Part shown: positions 31,988 through 41,810 of the stretch, piece by piece | Layout of the letters: the number at the start of each line of letters is the position of its first letter | Numbering within the stretch: the stretch's first letter is position 1 | Source of the DNA: Alkalibacterium sp. MB6 | GTDB lineage: Bacteria; Bacillota; Bacilli; Lactobacillales; Carnobacteriaceae_A | DNA length: 64,000 bases | NCBI RefSeq assembly: GCF_009935905.1 | Contig: NZ_PREX01000005.1 | Location: 1 to 64,000 of the forward strand | Reading direction: 5' to 3' | The notes under the pieces: generated by a model | Databases searched by the model: none | The model's input: the letters and a program-made list of their open reading frames with translations, nothing else | Told to the model about the DNA's origin: nothing | Program-made: the position numbers and the translations under genes

Positions 31988-33466
31988 ATGGTGACATTAT
32001 TAGGCGGTATTGCGCTATTAATTATTGGGTATTTCACTTACGGTAAGTTTATTGAAAAGAACTTTTCGATTGAACCTGATAGAGTAACACCTGCAGTGGC
32101 ATTAAAAGATGGGTATGACTTTGTGCCAATGCCTAAATGGAAAAATTCACTTATACAATTATTAAATATTGCAGGCACCGGACCTATTTTTGGTCCCATT
32201 ATGGGAGCCTTATATGGCCCCGTTGCTTACCTTTGGATTATTTTTGGGTGTATTTTTGCTGGTGCCGTGCATGATTACATGATTGGTATGATCTCTTTAC
32301 GTAATGATGGGGCACATTTGCCCGAGTTAGCCAGTCGTTACTTAGGCAAACCGGTTAAACATGTGGTAAATATATTTTCAATGCTATTATTGATATTAGT
32401 TGGGACCGTCTTCGTCACAACGCCTGCCAACCTGATTGCTAGTATCACGCCTAGTTGGATGACGATCGGCATTGCGATAGCCTTAATTTTTATTTATTAT
32501 ATTATTTCCACTATTTTACCTATTGATAAAGCGATGGGTAAAGTCTACCCACTCTTTGGAGCAATCCTTATTACAAGTACGGCCGCAATCGGAATTTCCT
32601 TACTGTTTGGCGGCTATTCTATGCCTAATTTAAGCATCGATACATTGCAAAATTTCCACCCTGGCGGTTTAGCTATCTTCCCAGGTTTGTTTTTCACCAT
32701 ATCTTGTGGAGCGATGTCAGGATTCCACGCTACTCAGACACCAATGGTTTCTCGTACGAGTACCAATGAAAAAGAGGGCCGCTTCACTTTTTACGGTATG
32801 ATGATTGCAGAAGGTGTGATTGCTATGATTTGGGCAGCAGCTTCAATGGCTCTATTTGGTGGTCAAACATTGAGCGAAATGATTAATGCCGGAACAGCAT
32901 CATTGGTAGTAAATGAAGTATCCATTATGCTCCTCGGCAGTACTCTTGGAACAATTGCCATTATGGGTGTTATCGTCTTGCCTGTATCTTCTGGCTTATC
33001 AGCTTTCAGAAGTTTACGGACTATCTTGGCTGACTATATCAAAGTGAAGCAAGATTCAATTCCAAAGATTTTAATGCTTACTATCCCCTTGTTCGCTATC
33101 TCTTTAGCTTTAACCTTTGTCGATTTTAATATTCTATGGCGATACTTCAACTGGGCTAACCAGGTCACTGCAGTGATTTCTTTGTTGGTATCCACCCGTT
33201 ACTTGTATTTGAAAGACCGTAACTACTATGTGACCTTGCTCCCTGGAGTCTTTATGCTATACGCTGTATCGGTTTATATTTTCAGCGAACCGATCGGCTT
33301 CGGTTTAGGTCTGACCCCTGCCGCTTACATTGGTGCAATGGTTATTTCACTCATCATCTTAGCAGTCTTTTGGGAAACAGGTAAAAAACAAAAAGCTCGT
33401 CTTTCTCCTGGCGATTCATTATTAAATGACCAATTGCCAATAGAAGTAGCCTCTTATTCAAATTAA
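31988..33466 (+). CDS. cstA: CstA-family transporter (probable pyruvate/peptide importer)
   Basis: A 492-residue membrane protein with about 13 helices. Family blocks are LNIAGTGPIFGPIMGALYGPVAYLWIIFGCIFAGAVHDY near the start and FFTISCGAMSGFHATQTPMVSRT in the middle. It is shorter than the approximately 700-residue enterobacterial CstA, as is common in Firmicutes. E. coli relatives (BtsT, CstA) import pyruvate and are controlled by the LytS/LytTR pair BtsS-BtsR, so the neighbouring lytSR makes pyruvate a good guess. ATG 31988 follows GGAGG. The cre site indicates carbon catabolite repression. Confidence 0.88.
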   Translation: MVTLLGGIALLIIGYFTYGKFIEKNFSIEPDRVTPAVALKDGYDFVPMPKWKNSLIQLLNIAGTGPIFGPIMGALYGPVAYLWIIFGCIFAGAVHDYMIGMISLRNDGAHLPELASRYLGKPVKHVVNIFSMLLLILVGTVFVTTPANLIASITPSWMTIGIAIALIFIYYIISTILPIDKAMGKVYPLFGAILITSTAAIGISLLFGGYSMPNLSIDTLQNFHPGGLAIFPGLFFTISCGAMSGFHATQTPMVSRTSTNEKEGRFTFYGMMIAEGVIAMIWAAASMALFGGQTLSEMINAGTASLVVNEVSIMLLGSTLGTIAIMGVIVLPVSSGLSAFRSLRTILADYIKVKQDSIPKILMLTIPLFAISLALTFVDFNILWRYFNWANQVTAVISLLVSTRYLYLKDRNYYVTLLPGVFMLYAVSVYIFSEPIGFGLGLTPAAYIGAMVISLIILAVFWETGKKQKARLSPGDSLLNDQLPIEVASYSN

Positions 33467-33473
33467 CGCATAG

Positions 33474-33517
33474 AAAAACGACCTCTATCAAAAAATGATA
33501 AGGGGTCGCTTTTTTTG
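33474..33517. terminator. Terminator between cstA and the sensor kinase
   Basis: CGACCTCTATCA (33479-33490) pairs with TGATAAGGGGTCG (33496-33508), followed by a T-run; A-rich on the other side, so it may serve both convergent genes. Confidence 0.8.
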
Positions 33518-33524
33518 TTCTTCG

Positions 33525-35291
33525 TTATGTGCTGAGTGGCAACCAAACGCTAAAGGTAGAGCCTTTTCCTTCTTCGCTTTCGAGTTCGATTCGGCCTCGA
33601 CTGGTTTCAACTAGCCATTTAACAATAGATAAACCGAGTCCTGTGCCTCCTGAATTGCGGCTCCGTGCCTTGTCTACTCGGTAGAAGCGTTCAAAAATTC
33701 TTACTTGTTTGTCAGCGGGTATACCAATACCGTTGTCTTCAAAAAGGATTAATGCTTCATTCTTATCTTTTTTTATTCTAACAGTTACTTGTCCCTCTTC
33801 AGGAGTATAAGAGACGGCATTCCCAATGAGATTCAATGCAATCTGTTTGAATTGATCACGGTCGACTTCCGCTTCTACACTGCCTTCTTCATGAATAGTG
33901 AACGTAATGCGTTTCAAGTCCATTTTTTGATGCAGAATATTGGCAACTTCCGTGATGACATCTTTTACTCGAACAGCTTCCACATGAGTGATCGCCTGTC
34001 TTTGTTCTAATTTAGATAGATGCAAAATATCTTCCACCATCCGGTCGAGCCTGATGGATTCTTTGTAAATGATTTTCAAAAATTCAACAAGGACATCTTC
34101 TTCATGCATCGCACCGTCTAATAAGGTTTCGCTAAAGCCTTTTAACGCCGTTATGGGTGTGCGCAACTCATGAGAAACATTCGCAACGAAATCTGACCGT
34201 ACTTTTTCCAATCGCCTAATTTCTGTAATGTCGTACAGTAACACGATAAAATTAATCGGTTGCCTGAATTGACCAAAGATGGGCACCACATTCGCATCCA
34301 CGATCTTTTCTTCAGGATAATACATGGTGATTTCTCGGTTTTGAAGGGTTTCTTCTTCAAATGCTTTTTCAATCATTTCAACCAGACTAACACTATGAAT
34401 GACCTCATTATAGGGCTTACCAATGTGCCCATAAAGATTATCTTCCAACATTTCATTCATGGCTAAATTTACCATATCAATGTTTCGATCATTATCGACA
34501 ACCAGTACACCGATGACCAAATGATTGATTAGCTCACGCAGTCGGGTATCATTTTCTTGAATTTCTTGCATTTGATTATCCAAATTACTAGCTAAGGTAT
34601 TAATCGACATACCCAACTCATCGATATCGTCAAATGAACTTAAATAATAGCGGGTATCATAATCTTGCTTGGACAGCTTTTCCGTTACGTCTTTCATATA
34701 ATCCAGCGGTTTGCTTATTTTTCTCGTCCAATAACTAATAAATAGAAAGGCAAGTCCAATGGAAATCGTCATAAATAAGGAGATAATGAGCACGGTTTGT
34801 GTTGTCAAACCGGCCATATCTTCTACATTTTTCGATAAACGCAAGTACCCCAGTAGGTCGTCAGTTTCAGAGAAAATGGACGTGGCAACATAATATTGCG
34901 TGTCACCGGTGCTGGAACTGCGTCGGTTAAAAGAACTAATCTCTTCTTCTTGTATCAGCTGCTGAATTTCCGGCCGGTTTATGTGGTTATCTAGTTCATT
35001 TATATCTGCATGAGAGTCGTACAAAACCTCTCCAGAAGGTAAGATAAACGTGAGACGTTCTGAAACAATCCTGGCTGTCCGGTCGAGCCGTTCTGTTAAA
35101 CCCGCCTCGTTAGTGTCGCTTAAATCTGTCAACTGACTGGATAGCGTTAAGAGTTGCGATTGCAAATGCTCACCCTGTTGGTCGACTGATTGATTTTCAA
35201 GCGTGGATGATACGATCATAAAAAACAGTAAATTAAATAAGATAGTCATGATAGTAAAGAATACCATGATTCGGCTTCGTAACTGTTTCAT
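33525..35291 (-). CDS. phoR: PhoR-like sensor histidine kinase
   Basis: A 588-residue membrane kinase: helix 1 (about 8-30), extracytoplasmic sensor region (about 31-160), helix 2 (about 165-187), HAMP (about 188-242), PAS (about 250-355), HisKA with His374 (VSHELRTPITALKGF) and a HATPase with NLIGNAVSYT, DNGIGIP and GTGLGLSIVK. The gene overlaps its regulator by 4 bases. Architecture fits PhoR/PnpS or WalK-like kinases; the nearby pst operon with a Pho box supports the phosphate role. Assignment to PhoR is inference. Confidence 0.85.
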   Translation of the reverse strand: MKQLRSRIMVFFTIMTILFNLLFFMIVSSTLENQSVDQQGEHLQSQLLTLSSQLTDLSDTNEAGLTERLDRTARIVSERLTFILPSGEVLYDSHADINELDNHINRPEIQQLIQEEEISSFNRRSSSTGDTQYYVATSIFSETDDLLGYLRLSKNVEDMAGLTTQTVLIISLFMTISIGLAFLFISYWTRKISKPLDYMKDVTEKLSKQDYDTRYYLSSFDDIDELGMSINTLASNLDNQMQEIQENDTRLRELINHLVIGVLVVDNDRNIDMVNLAMNEMLEDNLYGHIGKPYNEVIHSVSLVEMIEKAFEEETLQNREITMYYPEEKIVDANVVPIFGQFRQPINFIVLLYDITEIRRLEKVRSDFVANVSHELRTPITALKGFSETLLDGAMHEEDVLVEFLKIIYKESIRLDRMVEDILHLSKLEQRQAITHVEAVRVKDVITEVANILHQKMDLKRITFTIHEEGSVEAEVDRDQFKQIALNLIGNAVSYTPEEGQVTVRIKKDKNEALILFEDNGIGIPADKQVRIFERFYRVDKARSRNSGGTGLGLSIVKWLVETSRGRIELESEEGKGSTFSVWLPLST

Positions 35292-35995
35292 TTTGGCGCC
35301 TCAAATTTATAACCGAAACCTCGAGCCGTTTTAATATACTTCGGTTCTTTTGGATTGCTTTCAATCTTTTCCCTTAAGTGACTGATATGCACATCAACAA
35401 TTCTCGTTTCTCCTGCGAAATCAAAGTCCCATATGGCTAAAAGGAGCTGTTCTCTGCTGAGGATACGGTTGCTGTGGCGGGCAAGGTAAAGCAAGAGTTC
35501 GAATTCTTTCGGTGTGAAATCAACTTTTTCTCCTTTGACAATGACTTCATACTTGTCAGGGTAAATAGCTAAATCCTCGAATAAGAGTTTCGTTTCCTGT
35601 TCTTCTTGTTTGGTGTCTGGCGAGGACTGCTTGCTCAAAAGTCTAAAGATAGCTTTCATTCGAGCAAGTACTTCTCTAGGACTAAAGGGTTTTGTAATGT
35701 AATCGTCGGCACCAATTTCAAGACCAACAATTTTGTCTATTTCAGAATCTTTTGCGGTTAACATAATAATCGGCGTCTCTATTTTTTCCTGTCTTAACTC
35801 ACGGCAAACATCCATGCCGTCTTTTCCAGGAAGCATAATATCCAACAGAATAATATCGTAAACACCTTCTTTAGCCATGTCAAAGCCTTCTTGGCCGTCC
35901 ATGGCGACATCAACTTCATAGCCGTCTTTTTCAAGATTATATTGAAGGAGCTTTGCGATTGACAGTTCATCTTCCACTACTAAAACTTTTTTCAT
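35288..35995 (-). CDS. phoP: PhoP-like OmpR-family response regulator
   Basis: A 235-residue regulator with a receiver (Asp52 in LLDIMLPGKDG, Lys in ITKPFSP) and an OmpR-type winged helix (about 130-232, FTPKEFELLLYLARHSNRILSREQLL and RIVDVHISHLREKIE). ATG 35995 follows AAGGAAGG. The kinase gene overlaps by 4 bases. It is the best candidate to bind the TTACA repeats in front of pstS. Upstream, an extended -10 TGTTAGAAT (RC around 36044-36052) and a small inverted repeat CAG/CTG mark its promoter area. Confidence 0.9.
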   Translation of the reverse strand: MKKVLVVEDELSIAKLLQYNLEKDGYEVDVAMDGQEGFDMAKEGVYDIILLDIMLPGKDGMDVCRELRQEKIETPIIMLTAKDSEIDKIVGLEIGADDYITKPFSPREVLARMKAIFRLLSKQSSPDTKQEEQETKLLFEDLAIYPDKYEVIVKGEKVDFTPKEFELLLYLARHSNRILSREQLLLAIWDFDFAGETRIVDVHISHLREKIESNPKEPKYIKTARGFGYKFEAPK

Positions 35996-36092
35996 GTGAT
36001 CCTTCCTTAACTACTACATTTTATTTTGACTCTCTTTGCTATCATTCTAACAGATTATTTTCTGTTTAACGACTGGCCATGAAAAGTTACGT

Positions 36093-36230
36093 GTCTAGAA
36101 TGATGAAATGAACTTATTTCGTATGGGGGTCTCATCATACTCTATTTTGATTACAGCTCATTCAATAATTTCCTTCCGAGTCGACATCATCTGCCGTTTT
36201 GATTACAACTCATTCACCAGCTTCCTTATG
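36093..36230. repeat. Degenerate tandem 52-bp repeats
   Basis: TTTTGATTACAGCTCATTCA (36145) recurs as TTTTGATTACAACTCATTCA (36197), 52 bp apart, followed in both by similar TTCCTT blocks. GTC..CATCAT before each copy extends the similarity to the left, so about 2.5 units are present. Between phoP and the nested palindrome; unrelated in sequence to the other arrays. Confidence 0.75.
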
Positions 36231-36234
36231 TAAA

Positions 36235-36366
36235 AGGGGCTGGGAAATAACTAGCTGAATTAGAAGACACCTTCAAATCTAGGAAAAATGATCCTTGATT
36301 TGAAGGTGTTTTTAATTACTCAGATTTATAAATTATTACTAAAAGGTGACTTTTTTCCCAGCCCCT
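36235..36366. repeat. 132-bp nested palindrome with 13-bp ends, MITE-like
   Basis: AGGGGCTGGGAAA (36235-36247) and its exact complement (36354-36366) enclose a second perfect 13-bp hairpin, ACACCTTCAAATC (36267-36279) with its complement (36297-36309), followed by TTTTTAATT. GGGGCTGGGA-type ends are common in intergenic repeats of Lactobacillales as I recall. It may act as a bidirectional terminator for mnmG, but its size and layout fit a small non-autonomous element. Confidence 0.75.
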
Positions 36367-36377
36367 CCTTCTATGAT

Positions 36378-38270
36378 TTAGTTCTTCACTCGTTTGTGGT
36401 CGCCTTGTTCTACGTAAACCATCAAGATAGAAATATCAGACGGGTTTACCCCGCTGATACGGCTAGCTTGGGCGATGGTTTCCGGGCGAATTTTAATGAA
36501 TTTTTCTCTTGCTTCAGTTGCTAAGCTATTAATGTCATTGTAATCAATGTCTTCAGGAATACGTTTGTTTTCCATGCGTTTTACTTTTTCAGCTTTACGG
36601 ATGGACTTGTTGATGTACCCTTCATATTTGATATGAATTTCGACTTGCTCTTTCACGTCTTTTGGCATCGGTTCTTCTGTTGGCGCATAGGGAATAATGT
36701 CGTTGTACTTCACATATGGGCGTTTGAGGAAGTCATAGAGTAGCATGCCGTCTTTTAATTGAGATTCGCCTTTTTCTTCCAAATAGGCTGCAACGTCTTT
36801 TGGTGTCACTCGAATGGTTTTCAAACGTTCCAATTCTTTTTCGACTTGTTCTTTCTTAGTCAAGAACGTTTGGTAACGGTCTTCAGAAAGTAAGCCAATA
36901 TCATAACCCGTCTGGCTCAATCGGAAATCTGCATTATCGTGACGTAAAAGCAAACGGTATTCTGCACGAGACGTTAGTAAACGGTAAGGTTCGCTTGTTC
37001 CTTTCGTAACCAGGTCATCGATCATCACGCCGATATACGCTTCATTACGTTTGAGAACAATCGGCTCTTCGCCTTGAACCAAACGCGCCGCATTGATACC
37101 AGCCATTAATCCTTGTCCACCTGCTTCTTCGTAGCCTGATGTCCCGTTCATTTGACCCGCTGTAAATAAACCGCCGATGCGTTTTGTTTCTAAAGACGGA
37201 CGCAACTGATAGGGTTTCACGACATCATACTCGATTGCGTAACCCGTACGCATCATTTTGGCATTTTCCAACCCTTCAACTGATTGTAAAACAGCTAGCT
37301 GAACGTCCTCTGGTAAAGAAGAAGACAGACCTTGGACATAAATTTCATCTGTGTCGCGGCCTTCTGGCTCTAGGAATAATTGGTGACGCGGTTTATCGCT
37401 GAAACGAACCACCTTGTCTTCGATAGATGGGCAGTAACGAGCCCCTACCCCTTCCACAATTCCTGTAAACATAGGCGCACGGTGTAAGTTTTCACGGATA
37501 ATGTTGTGAGACACTTCACTGGTATACGTCAACCAGCAAGAAATCTGCTCATCCAAATAGTCTTCGTCTGGGGTTTCAAAACTAAAGTGATGAGGCTCCA
37601 CATCGCCTGGCTGCTCTTCTGTTACAGAGTAGTCAATGGATCCTTTGTGAATTCTTGGAGGCGTTCCGGTTTTGAAGCGCTCCAGTTCAAAGCCTAATTC
37701 AAGTAAGTTTTCAGATAATTTGATGCTCGCCTGCGTGTTATTCGGTCCGGATGAATACTTCAATTCACCAATAATAATCTCTCCACGAGAGGATGTGCCT
37801 GCCGTTAAAATAACAGCTTTCGAACGGTAAATGGCACCAGTATTCGTTATAATGCCCTGAACTTGGCCCTGTTCTACAACCAATTCTTCAACAATACCTT
37901 GTTTTAAATCCAAGTTCTCTGTGCGCTCAATGGTTTTTTTCATTTCATTTGAATACATGTACTTGTCAGCTTGAGCTCTTAACGCACGAACAGCTGGCCC
38001 TTTCGCTGTGTTTAACATGCGCATTTGAATATACGTTTTATCAATATTCCGGCCCATTTCTCCACCGAGAGCATCGATTTCACGTACAACGATGCCTTTT
38101 GCCGGTCCGCCGATGGACGGGTTACATGGCATATGAGCAATCATGTCTAGGTTCATAGTGATAAGCAAAGTGCTGACGCCCATTCGAGCTGCAGCCAAAG
38201 CCGCTTCTGATCCGGCGTGTCCCGCTCCTACTACAATAACGTCGTATTGTCCAGATTCATAAGTTTGCAT
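36378..38270 (-). CDS. mnmG: tRNA U34 5-carboxymethylaminomethyl modification enzyme MnmG (GidA)
   Basis: A 630-residue FAD enzyme that, with MnmE, installs the cmnm5 group on wobble uridine 34. The dinucleotide-binding loop is [19 protein letters not shown] (about 14-32); the [10 protein letters not shown] block and the C-terminal helical domain ([22 protein letters not shown]) are present. It lies 30 bases downstream of mnmE in the same direction, the classic pair near oriC. Normal length and no defect seen. Confidence 0.97.
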   Translation of the reverse strand: MQTYESGQYDVIVVGAGHAGSEAALAAARMGVSTLLITMNLDMIAHMPCNPSIGGPAKGIVVREIDALGGEMGRNIDKTYIQMRMLNTAKGPAVRALRAQADKYMYSNEMKKTIERTENLDLKQGIVEELVVEQGQVQGIITNTGAIYRSKAVILTAGTSSRGEIIIGELKYSSGPNNTQASIKLSENLLELGFELERFKTGTPPRIHKGSIDYSVTEEQPGDVEPHHFSFETPDEDYLDEQISCWLTYTSEVSHNIIRENLHRAPMFTGIVEGVGARYCPSIEDKVVRFSDKPRHQLFLEPEGRDTDEIYVQGLSSSLPEDVQLAVLQSVEGLENAKMMRTGYAIEYDVVKPYQLRPSLETKRIGGLFTAGQMNGTSGYEEAGGQGLMAGINAARLVQGEEPIVLKRNEAYIGVMIDDLVTKGTSEPYRLLTSRAEYRLLLRHDNADFRLSQTGYDIGLLSEDRYQTFLTKKEQVEKELERLKTIRVTPKDVAAYLEEKGESQLKDGMLLYDFLKRPYVKYNDIIPYAPTEEPMPKDVKEQVEIHIKYEGYINKSIRKAEKVKRMENKRIPEDIDYNDINSLATEAREKFIKIRPETIAQASRISGVNPSDISILMVYVEQGDHKRVKN

Positions 38271-38300
38271 AGCGTGTTCCTTTCTATTTCGATAGTCAGT

Positions 38301-39689
38301 TTATTTTCCTAAGCAGAATTGGCTGAATAATTGAGTAATCAGTTCGTCTTGCACACTGTCACCCGTTATTTCACCCAATAGATCCCAAGCTCGCGTCATG
38401 TCAATTTGTACCAAATCAACTGGCATGTCCATTTCAACGCCTTCGATGACGTCGTTAAAGGCATCAATCGTTTCATTTAATAAAGCGATGTGGCGGACAT
38501 TCGATACATATGTTGCATCTTTTTCGCCGGTGTTTCCAGAGAAAAAGAGATCTGCGATTTTCGCTTCCAACTCGTTTAGTCCTGCTTGAGTCACTAGAGA
38601 CGTTTGGACAATGCTGTCAGGATCTACTTTTGTTTTCAAATCATTTAAGTCTAGCTGATTGGCTAGATCTGTTTTATTTAAAATAATAATGCGGTTAATG
38701 CCGTTTGTTGCTTCCAAAAGAAGCTCGTCTTCTTGTGTCAGCGGTTCGCTTTGGTTTAATACCAATAGAATTAAATCTGCTTCGCCTAATGCTTTACGGC
38801 TTCGCTCAACCCCAATGCGTTCAACGATGTCTTCCGTTTCACGAATACCTGCTGTGTCAATCAATTTTAACGGAACGCCTTTAACGCTGACGTATTCTTC
38901 AATCACATCCCGTGTCGTTCCAGCAATATCTGTTACAATCGCTTTTTCCTCTTTTAACAAGACATTCAGTAAACTTGATTTTCCAACGTTAGGACGGCCG
39001 ATGATAGCTGTCGCTAAGCCTTCTCTTAAAATTTTACCTTGGCTGGCTGTTTCAAGTAAAGCCTCTACTTGCGCTTTAACATGACTGGCTTTTTCAATTA
39101 ACAAGCGAGACGTCATCTCTTCCACATCGTCGTATTCAGGGTAATCAATATTCACTTCCACTTGAGCAAGGGTGTTCAGTATATCCTGGCGCAACTGTTT
39201 AATGAGTCGGGATAAATTTCCGTCCAGTTGCGTCACAGCCATATGCATCGCCTTATCGGTTTTAGCACGAATCACGTCCATTACTGCCTCGGCTTGAGAC
39301 AAATCAATGCGTCCATTTAAAAAGGCACGTTTAGTAAATTCACCCGGTTCAGCTAGTCGAGCACCATTGTTTAAGACGGTTTTCAAGACTTTATTAACCG
39401 ACACAATGCCGCCGTGTGTATTTATTTCAACAACGTCTTCTCTTGTATAGGTTTTTGGTGCACGCATAACCGTGACCATCACCTCATCAATCGGTTCATT
39501 CGATTTCGGGTTAACCACTCGTCCATAATGAATCGTGTGAGTCGGCTGATCGGATAGCTTTTTCGTTCCGAGTTGGTAGATGCGGTCGGCAATCTCCAAC
39601 GCTTCATCTCCACTGATTCGAACAATCCCAATCCCGCCTTCTCCCGGTGGGGTAGAAATCGCTGCAATCGTATCAAATTCAATAGCCAC
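38301..39689 (-). CDS. mnmE: tRNA modification GTPase MnmE (TrmE)
   Basis: A 462-residue GTPase partner of MnmG. It has an N-terminal formyl-THF-binding domain ([21 protein letters not shown]), a helical domain, an inserted G domain with P-loop [12 protein letters not shown] (about 229-240), DTAG and NKTD, and the C-terminal catalytic motif CLGK. The start is GTG 39689, after AAAGGAG. A promoter and a possible attenuator lie upstream. Confidence 0.97.
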   Translation of the reverse strand: MAIEFDTIAAISTPPGEGGIGIVRISGDEALEIADRIYQLGTKKLSDQPTHTIHYGRVVNPKSNEPIDEVMVTVMRAPKTYTREDVVEINTHGGIVSVNKVLKTVLNNGARLAEPGEFTKRAFLNGRIDLSQAEAVMDVIRAKTDKAMHMAVTQLDGNLSRLIKQLRQDILNTLAQVEVNIDYPEYDDVEEMTSRLLIEKASHVKAQVEALLETASQGKILREGLATAIIGRPNVGKSSLLNVLLKEEKAIVTDIAGTTRDVIEEYVSVKGVPLKLIDTAGIRETEDIVERIGVERSRKALGEADLILLVLNQSEPLTQEDELLLEATNGINRIIILNKTDLANQLDLNDLKTKVDPDSIVQTSLVTQAGLNELEAKIADLFFSGNTGEKDATYVSNVRHIALLNETIDAFNDVIEGVEMDMPVDLVQIDMTRAWDLLGEITGDSVQDELITQLFSQFCLGK

Positions 39690-39750
39690 TTGTTTGTCTC
39701 CTTTCTTATTCCATTAACGGAATGCGTTCGTTTCGTGTGTTTTTCTCCAT

Positions 39751-39818
39751 AAAAAAAAGCGCCCGGTCCACTCCACAAAAAGTATACACTGCTACTGTTC
39801 GGGGTGGAAAAGCACTTT
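39751..39818 (-). terminator. Attenuator-like hairpin in the mnmE leader
   Basis: On the minus strand AAGTGC plus CCCCG (RC of 39800-39817) can pair with CGGG and GCGCTT (RC of 39757-39765), followed by eight T. The hairpin lies inside the leader between promoter and mnmE, so it could give premature termination; the stem is imperfect. Confidence 0.35.
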
Positions 39819-39874
39819 CACTACTTTTACCATAATAGTAATTTTGAGTTTTCTTTATTTCTTCAACAAGTAAA

Positions 39875-39904
39875 ATAATATAAGTAATAGCTTGAAATGT
39901 CAAC
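39875..39904 (-). promoter_or_regulatory. Promoter of mnmE-mnmG
   Basis: On the minus strand TTGACA (RC of 39899-39904) and TATTAT (RC of 39875-39880) are 18 bases apart, giving a leader of about 180 bases. The remaining intergenic sequence to 40111 is AT-rich with nothing further recognised. Confidence 0.6.
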
Positions 39905-40111
39905 CTTTTCCCACTTATTTATTATAAGTAAATTTGAACAAAACGTTACAAGAACCGTTTTCTTGAGCTGTTACAGGGACAAATACAGAAAGATTAGTTA
40001 GTTTTACATTTTCAGCATTTAAATAAAGCGTTTCATTAATGAATATGATAGACTATTGAGTATGATTAAGTAGGTGTTTTTTAATTTATTTGGACTCAAG
40101 GAGTTGGAAAG

Positions 40112-40555
40112 ATGTATAGGATAAAAAAAGCTAGCGATCAAGACATCAAAGACATTACTCAACTCGCTTTATTGTTATGGCCAACGGAGGATTTAAAGGC
40201 TTTGCAAAAAGAGATGCACCATTACCCTTCTGACAGTACGGCCGAACTATTTATTTGCGAAGCAGACAATCAAGTCGTCGGGTTTGCCCATGTTCAGCTG
40301 CGTTATGATTATGTCGAAGGAACTGAATCGAGTCCGGTAGGTTACCTTGAGGGCATATACGTCAAAGAGGATTACCGCACCAAAGGAATCGGCAAGGACT
40401 TAGTCTGCGTTTGTGAAGATTGGGCAAGATTTATGGACGCCAAAGAATTTGCCAGTGATGTCGAACTGACGAATGAAACAAGTGCTCATTTTCATCACTC
40501 CCTCGGTTTTAAGGAAGTGAACCGCATTATTTGTTACGCTAAAAAACTAGATTAA
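40112..40555 (+). CDS. GNAT acetyltransferase, AAC(6')-like
   Basis: A 147-residue acetyltransferase. The acetyl-CoA loop is VKEDYRTKGIGKDL (about 88-101; R-x-x-G-x-G), and the blocks ESSPVGYLEGIYV and EFASDVELTNETSAHFHHSLGFKEV closely follow aminoglycoside 6'-N-acetyltransferases of the AAC(6')-I group, where ETSPVGFLEGIYV and EFASDA are conserved. It may acetylate aminoglycosides or a cellular amine. ATG 40112 lies 9 bases after AAGGAG. It stands alone. Drug resistance is a family-based inference. Confidence 0.85.
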   Translation: MYRIKKASDQDIKDITQLALLLWPTEDLKALQKEMHHYPSDSTAELFICEADNQVVGFAHVQLRYDYVEGTESSPVGYLEGIYVKEDYRTKGIGKDLVCVCEDWARFMDAKEFASDVELTNETSAHFHHSLGFKEVNRIICYAKKLD

Positions 40556-40637
40556 TTAGTCTACATACTGCTCCCTTTTCAATAAATAAAGCGAGCTTTT
40601 TTGTGTCATCTTCGTGTAACATTTGTAACTTGTGTGT

Positions 40638-40643
40638 TATAAT
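40638..40643 (+). promoter_or_regulatory. Extended -10 element of the deacetylase gene
   Basis: TGTTATAAT (TG extension plus TATAAT at 40638-40643) lies 62 bases before the start; TGTAAC at the -35 position is weak. Confidence 0.5.
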
Positions 40644-40705
40644 TAGGTGAAGATAATTGGCCTCTTTTTTACATAGCTCAGTTGCTTTTGAAAGAGGTGA
40701 GTTCA

Positions 40706-41755
40706 ATGAAACGTCAGACTAAATTATCTCTTCATAAAGCTGTGATCAGCTTATTGATTGGTTTATTGCTTCTTTTCACTGCTGGTTTTTCTGCCGTATC
40801 CGCTGCACCTACTCAAACCGTTACCAAAGGTCAGACAACTGAAAAAGTTGTTGCTTTAACTTTTGATGATGGCTCAGATGGCACCAATATCACATCTATT
40901 CTTAACACGCTTGCGACTCATAACGTCAAAGCCACTTTCTTCTTAACAGGTTCTGGAGCAGCTAATCATCCTACTAAGATTCGAGACATTGCCAATCGTG
41001 GTCACGATATTGCTAACCATTCCTATTCTCATCCTGATTTTACAACGATCTCATCTACCAAAATGAAAAGTGAATTACAGCGTACGGAAGATCTCATTCG
41101 TCAATTGACCGGAAAATCAACCAAACCTCTCTTCCGACCACCTTTTGGAGCTTATAATTCAACTGTTTTGAAGCATATTGGAGACGCTGGCTACCGCTAT
41201 AATATTATGTGGACCATTGATACAGTTGACTGGACCGGTAATTCATCCAATGATATTGTTCAGCGTGTGATGAATCGAATCACACCGGGAGCCATTATCT
41301 TGATGCATACTGGTGCTGGCGCATCCGGTACACCAAAAGCCTTGCCTACTATCATTTCACGACTCAAAAATATGGGCTACCGTTTTGTGACTGTCAGACA
41401 ATTATTAAATTTAACTTCTTCTACTCAACGAACTTATACCGTTCGTTCCGGAGATACCCTTTACCGTATTGCTTTGAGACATGGAACAACTGTCCAAAAA
41501 CTAGCTGCTGCCAATAATATCACTAATGTTAACCTCATCCGTGTGGGACAAGTGCTTGTCATTCCTGGAAGTGGTGGATCAACTCCTGCCCCAACCCCAC
41601 CTCCTTCTACAACCAGACGCTATACCGTCAAAGCTGGAGATACACTTTACTCTATTGCACGACGATACGGAACCACTGTTCAAAAAATAGTTTCCGCAAA
41701 TAAACTTTCCAACCCTAATCTCATTCGTGTCGGTCAGGTTCTTGTTATTCCTTAA
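40706..41755 (+). CDS. Secreted polysaccharide deacetylase with two LysM domains
   Basis: A 349-residue exported enzyme. The signal peptide covers about residues 1-34 (cleavage near VSAA). A NodB deacetylase domain follows (about 45-225): metal and base residues in TFDDGSDG (Asp54, Asp55) and HSYSH (His105, His109), plus RPPFGAYN. Two LysM repeats (about 243-287 and 306-349, [20 protein letters not shown] and [20 protein letters not shown]) bind peptidoglycan. It probably de-N-acetylates peptidoglycan, giving lysozyme tolerance. The start is ATG 40706 behind AGAGGTGA; the upstream in-frame TTG at 40682 is rejected. Terminator follows. Confidence 0.92.
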   Translation: MKRQTKLSLHKAVISLLIGLLLLFTAGFSAVSAAPTQTVTKGQTTEKVVALTFDDGSDGTNITSILNTLATHNVKATFFLTGSGAANHPTKIRDIANRGHDIANHSYSHPDFTTISSTKMKSELQRTEDLIRQLTGKSTKPLFRPPFGAYNSTVLKHIGDAGYRYNIMWTIDTVDWTGNSSNDIVQRVMNRITPGAIILMHTGAGASGTPKALPTIISRLKNMGYRFVTVRQLLNLTSSTQRTYTVRSGDTLYRIALRHGTTVQKLAAANNITNVNLIRVGQVLVIPGSGGSTPAPTPPPSTTRRYTVKAGDTLYSIARRYGTTVQKIVSANKLSNPNLIRVGQVLVIP

Positions 41756-41764
41756 ATGTAAAAC

Positions 41765-41796
41765 AAAAAAGGCTCAGTCAGACTGAGCCTTTTTGC
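41765..41796. terminator. Bidirectional terminator
   Basis: AGGCTCAGT (41770-41778) pairs with ACTGAGCCT (41782-41790), with A-run before and T-run after, between two convergent genes. Confidence 0.9.
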
Positions 41797-41810
41797 GTGT
41801 CCCCTTATAC

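Noticed and set aside
38659-39084. 141-codon antisense ORF inside mnmE
   Set aside because: It lies opposite the conserved G domain and shows no own start signal; a shadow frame.
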